Origin: Parundibacterium terreum
GTDB lineage: Bacteria; Pseudomonadota; Gammaproteobacteria; Burkholderiales; Burkholderiaceae_D
Direction: 5' to 3'
DNA: 64,000 bases
Assembly (NCBI RefSeq): GCF_014636315.1
Contig: NZ_BMED01000002.1
Location: 310,001-374,000, forward strand
Shown here: positions 60,588 through 64,000 of the stretch, piece after piece
How positions within the stretch are numbered: position 1 is the first letter of the stretch
How the letters are laid out: each line of letters starts with the position of its first letter
Translations under genes and position numbers: made by a program
The notes under the pieces: model-generated
What the model was told of the DNA's origin: nothing
Seen by the model: the letters and a program-made list of their open reading frames with translations, nothing else
Databases searched by the model: none

Positions 60588-61481
60588 TCACAGATCGACA
60601 AACAGGCGCTCCTGCAGGAAGGCGACAAAGGTCGCCGTCTTCAGCGCCAGCCAGTCGCGTGCAGGATAGACAGCATAGATAGGCGAGCCGTGCATCAACT
60701 GGTATTGCGGCAATATGATTTGCAATTCGCCGCTGGCAAAATGCGCCGCCACCAGTACACGGTCTATCAACAGCACGCCCGCACCTGAGCAGGCCGCGGC
60801 AATCAATGCCATGCCATTGTTCGCCTGCAGGCAACCTGCTACCTTGACTCTGTTGCTGATGCCGTCCTGCATGAAAGTCCACTCGTCAAATACCTTGCCG
60901 CCGGCAGCGTACACCAGGCAGGAATGCTGGCGCAGGTCGTCCGGCACTTGCGGCATGCCTGCCTTGGCCAGATACGAAGGAGCTGCGACCAGCACCCGCT
61001 GGCTGTCCGCCAGCTTGCGCGCAATCAGATTGGAATCTTCCAGATGCGCGACACGCACCGCAACATCGATCTGCTCTGCAATCAGGTCCACCAGCCTGTC
61101 CTCCACCAGCAAGGTAAATTCTATCTGCGGATGACGCTGGCAAAATTCGGTCAGCAACGGTACCAGATGCCCTATCGCCGGCATAGGGCAAGTCACGCGC
61201 AGGCGACCCTTGACCTCTTGCTGATGCTGCCCTGCCATTTGCTCGATATTGCTCAAGGCCTTGTCTATCTGCAAGGCCTCCTGCAAGACTTGCTCGCCTA
61301 TCTGAGTCAGCGTCAATCTGCGCGTCGAACGCTGTATCAGCCGCGCTCCCAGGTCTTGCTCCAGTCTTGCCAACTGGCGCGACAGCACCGATTTACCGCA
61401 GCCCATCTGGATTGCGGCCTTGCTGATGCTGCCGGCCCGTACGATGCTGGCAAAAGCCGCCAAATGTTGTGGATTGAGCAT
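60588..61481 (-). CDS. LysR family transcriptional regulator
   Basis: 297 residues. The HTH has F-A-S-I-V-R-A-G-S-I-S-K-A-A-I-Q-M-G-C-G-K-S-V-L-S-R-Q-L-A-R-L-E and the effector domain follows. It is divergent from the CurA-like reductase with a 153-base spacer and convergent with the CoA transferase by about 20 bases. Control of the reductase is the likely function. The pattern is close to quinone- or aldehyde-responsive regulators. Confidence 0.92.
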   Translation of the reverse strand: MLNPQHLAAFASIVRAGSISKAAIQMGCGKSVLSRQLARLEQDLGARLIQRSTRRLTLTQIGEQVLQEALQIDKALSNIEQMAGQHQQEVKGRLRVTCPMPAIGHLVPLLTEFCQRHPQIEFTLLVEDRLVDLIAEQIDVAVRVAHLEDSNLIARKLADSQRVLVAAPSYLAKAGMPQVPDDLRQHSCLVYAAGGKVFDEWTFMQDGISNRVKVAGCLQANNGMALIAAACSGAGVLLIDRVLVAAHFASGELQIILPQYQLMHGSPIYAVYPARDWLALKTATFVAFLQERLFVDL

Positions 61482-61499
61482 GATATTTATTATTGTCCT

Positions 61500-61538
61500 G
61501 ATTTAGTCAACAATATTATGCTTTATTGCCGACTAATC
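61500..61538. promoter_or_regulatory. Candidate LysR sites in the curA-lysR spacer
   Basis: GATTTAGTC (61500-61508) and GACTAATC (61531-61538) are a near-perfect inverted pair; TATTGT (61491-61496) and ACAATA (61510-61515) form another, overlapping one. A TATACT -10 for the reductase is at 61557-61562. Confidence 0.4.
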
Positions 61539-61634
61539 AAGCAACAATCTTGCGACTATACTGAATTCATCAGCAGGCTATTCAGGCTAAGCCGCGATAT
61601 CTGATCAACGACAATTTCACACATGGAGAATTTT

Positions 61635-62648
61635 ATGAGCACAGTCAATCACCAGTTCCGTCTCGCAGCCCGCCCAGTAGGCACCGTCAAAGCCAGTGAC
61701 TGGAATTTCACGGAAGAAACACTACGTGACCCGGCCGAGGGTGAGGTGCTGATCAAGATATTGCAAATCTCGCTGGATCCCGCAATGCGCGGCTGGATGA
61801 ATGAGAGCAAGGCTTCGTATATTCCACCGGTAGGCCTCGGTGACGTGATGCGCGCGCTGGCGGTAGGACGGGTGATCGCGTCCAACAACCCCAAGTTCGC
61901 GGTCGGTGACCATGTGAACGGCCTGCTGGGCGTGCAGGAGTATGCTTATTCCAACGGCCAGAGCCTGACCAAGATAGACCCTAAGCTGGCGCCGCTGTCG
62001 GTTTACCTGAGCAGCCTAGGCATGCCTGGCCTGACGGGCTATTTCGGCCTGCTGGAAGTCGGCCAGCCGCAAGCGGGCGATACGGTGGTGGTGTCCGGCG
62101 CAGCGGGCGCCGTCGGCACCGTCGTCGGGCAAATTGCAAAAATCAAGGGTGCACGCGTAGTCGGCATTGCCGGCGGCGCCGATAAATGCCGCTATCTGAC
62201 GGAAGAGCTGGGATTTGACGCAGCGATCGACTACAAGAGCGATAACGTCAAGGCAGCATTGCTGCAGCACTGCCCTGACGGTATCAATGTGTATTTCGAT
62301 AACGTAGGCGGCGACATCCTGGACGCAGCGCTGGCACAATTGGCGCATGGCGCACGCGTGGTGATTTGCGGTGCGATCTCGCAATACAATAATACGACGC
62401 CGATCAAGGGTCCAGCCAACTACCTGAACCTGATGGTCAAGCGGGCGACGATGAAGGGTGTGATGGTTTCTGACTTTTATCCACGCGCCGCCGAGGCTGG
62501 CATGGTGATGGCAGGCTGGATCGCATCCGGCAAGCTGAAAACACGGGAAGACATTGTTGAAGGCTTCAATAAATTTCCAGAGACTTTCCAGATGCTGTTT
62601 ACAGGCGAAAACAACGGCAAGCTGATACTGAAAATCGCTGAAGCGTAA
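61635..62648 (+). CDS. NADP-dependent oxidoreductase, CurA/leukotriene B4 dehydrogenase type
   Basis: 337 residues, zinc-independent MDR family. I start at ATG 61635, six bases after GGAG; a start at 61623 is also in frame. The nucleotide loop is V-S-G-A-A-G-A-V-G-T-V-V-G-Q-I-A-K, with L-D-P-A-M-R-G-W-M earlier and Y-F-D-N-V-G-G later. It reduces alkenals, curcumin-like enones or prostaglandin-type substrates. A LysR regulator is divergent. The natural substrate is unknown. Confidence 0.9.
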   Translation: MSTVNHQFRLAARPVGTVKASDWNFTEETLRDPAEGEVLIKILQISLDPAMRGWMNESKASYIPPVGLGDVMRALAVGRVIASNNPKFAVGDHVNGLLGVQEYAYSNGQSLTKIDPKLAPLSVYLSSLGMPGLTGYFGLLEVGQPQAGDTVVVSGAAGAVGTVVGQIAKIKGARVVGIAGGADKCRYLTEELGFDAAIDYKSDNVKAALLQHCPDGINVYFDNVGGDILDAALAQLAHGARVVICGAISQYNNTTPIKGPANYLNLMVKRATMKGVMVSDFYPRAAEAGMVMAGWIASGKLKTREDIVEGFNKFPETFQMLFTGENNGKLILKIAEA

Positions 62649-62665
62649 AACGACATCATTGAATA

Positions 62666-62697
62666 AAAAACGGCGGACCAAGGTCCGCCGTTTTTTT
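62666..62697. terminator. Bidirectional terminator after the CurA-like gene
   Basis: AAAAAACGGCGGACC and GGTCCGCCGTTTTTTT with a two-base loop, between two convergent genes. Confidence 0.92.
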
Positions 62698-62709
62698 TGA
62701 GTGCAGTAT

Positions 62710-63999
<1,290 letters not shown>

Positions 64000-64000
64000 C

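Overview
The window looks like a chromosomal segment of a betaproteobacterium of order Burkholderiales, probably family Oxalobacteraceae. The reasons are the rpsP-rimM-trmD-rplS order, a DUF3579 protein, a CobD/CbiB-like inner-membrane protein of betaproteobacterial type, NagB-II-style amino-sugar catabolism, a TIGR01782-type TonB receptor and moderate GC. The assignment is inference. No rRNA, tRNA, CRISPR array, prophage or transposase gene was seen.

Left edge (1-5936): two tandem NMT1/THI5-like periplasmic binding proteins (the first cut by the window edge) overlap a hybrid sensor kinase with HAMP, PAS, HisKA, HATPase, two receiver domains and Hpt. After it comes a 348-bp non-coding element (4696-5043) with 24-bp terminal inverted repeats and nested hairpins, ending just before a DMT-family exporter.

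Amino-sugar region (6000-25462, all minus strand): one long, tightly packed operon runs from a good sigma-70 promoter at 19423-19451. It encodes a BadF-type GlcNAc kinase, a GntR/HutC repressor, NagA, NagB-II, a four-part sugar ABC importer with a GH3 beta-N-acetylglucosaminidase between its genes, an AmpG-like MFS carrier and two NagX-like acyltransferase paralogues. Upstream lies a dedicated TonB-ExbB-ExbD-ExbD energiser and an 887-residue TonB-dependent receptor. The parts suggest uptake of chitin or peptidoglycan oligosaccharides across the outer membrane, ABC or MFS import, cytoplasmic hydrolysis, phosphorylation, deacetylation and deamination to fructose-6-phosphate. A nearly identical 13-mer (CCACTTAAATRCC) in the operon promoter and upstream of the receptor gene is a candidate shared operator.

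Middle (25463-38928): a 1-kb intergenic region, a DUF2141/carotenoid-oxygenase pair, pirin, release factor 3, an orphan family-3 binding protein, an S1/P1 nuclease, an unknown probable outer-membrane protein, SppA, an FMN reductase and an acyl-CoA ligase.

Right half (39006-64000): lipid or acyl-CoA genes (two SDRs, two acyl-CoA dehydrogenases, a thioesterase, EtfAB, a CaiB-type CoA transferase), the rpsP-rimM-trmD-rplS operon, two Nudix enzymes, a TusA-like protein, AlaS with a coupled GNAT acetyltransferase, a glycerophosphodiesterase, two LysR regulators with divergent partners, a CurA-like reductase, and an M2 peptidase cut by the right edge.
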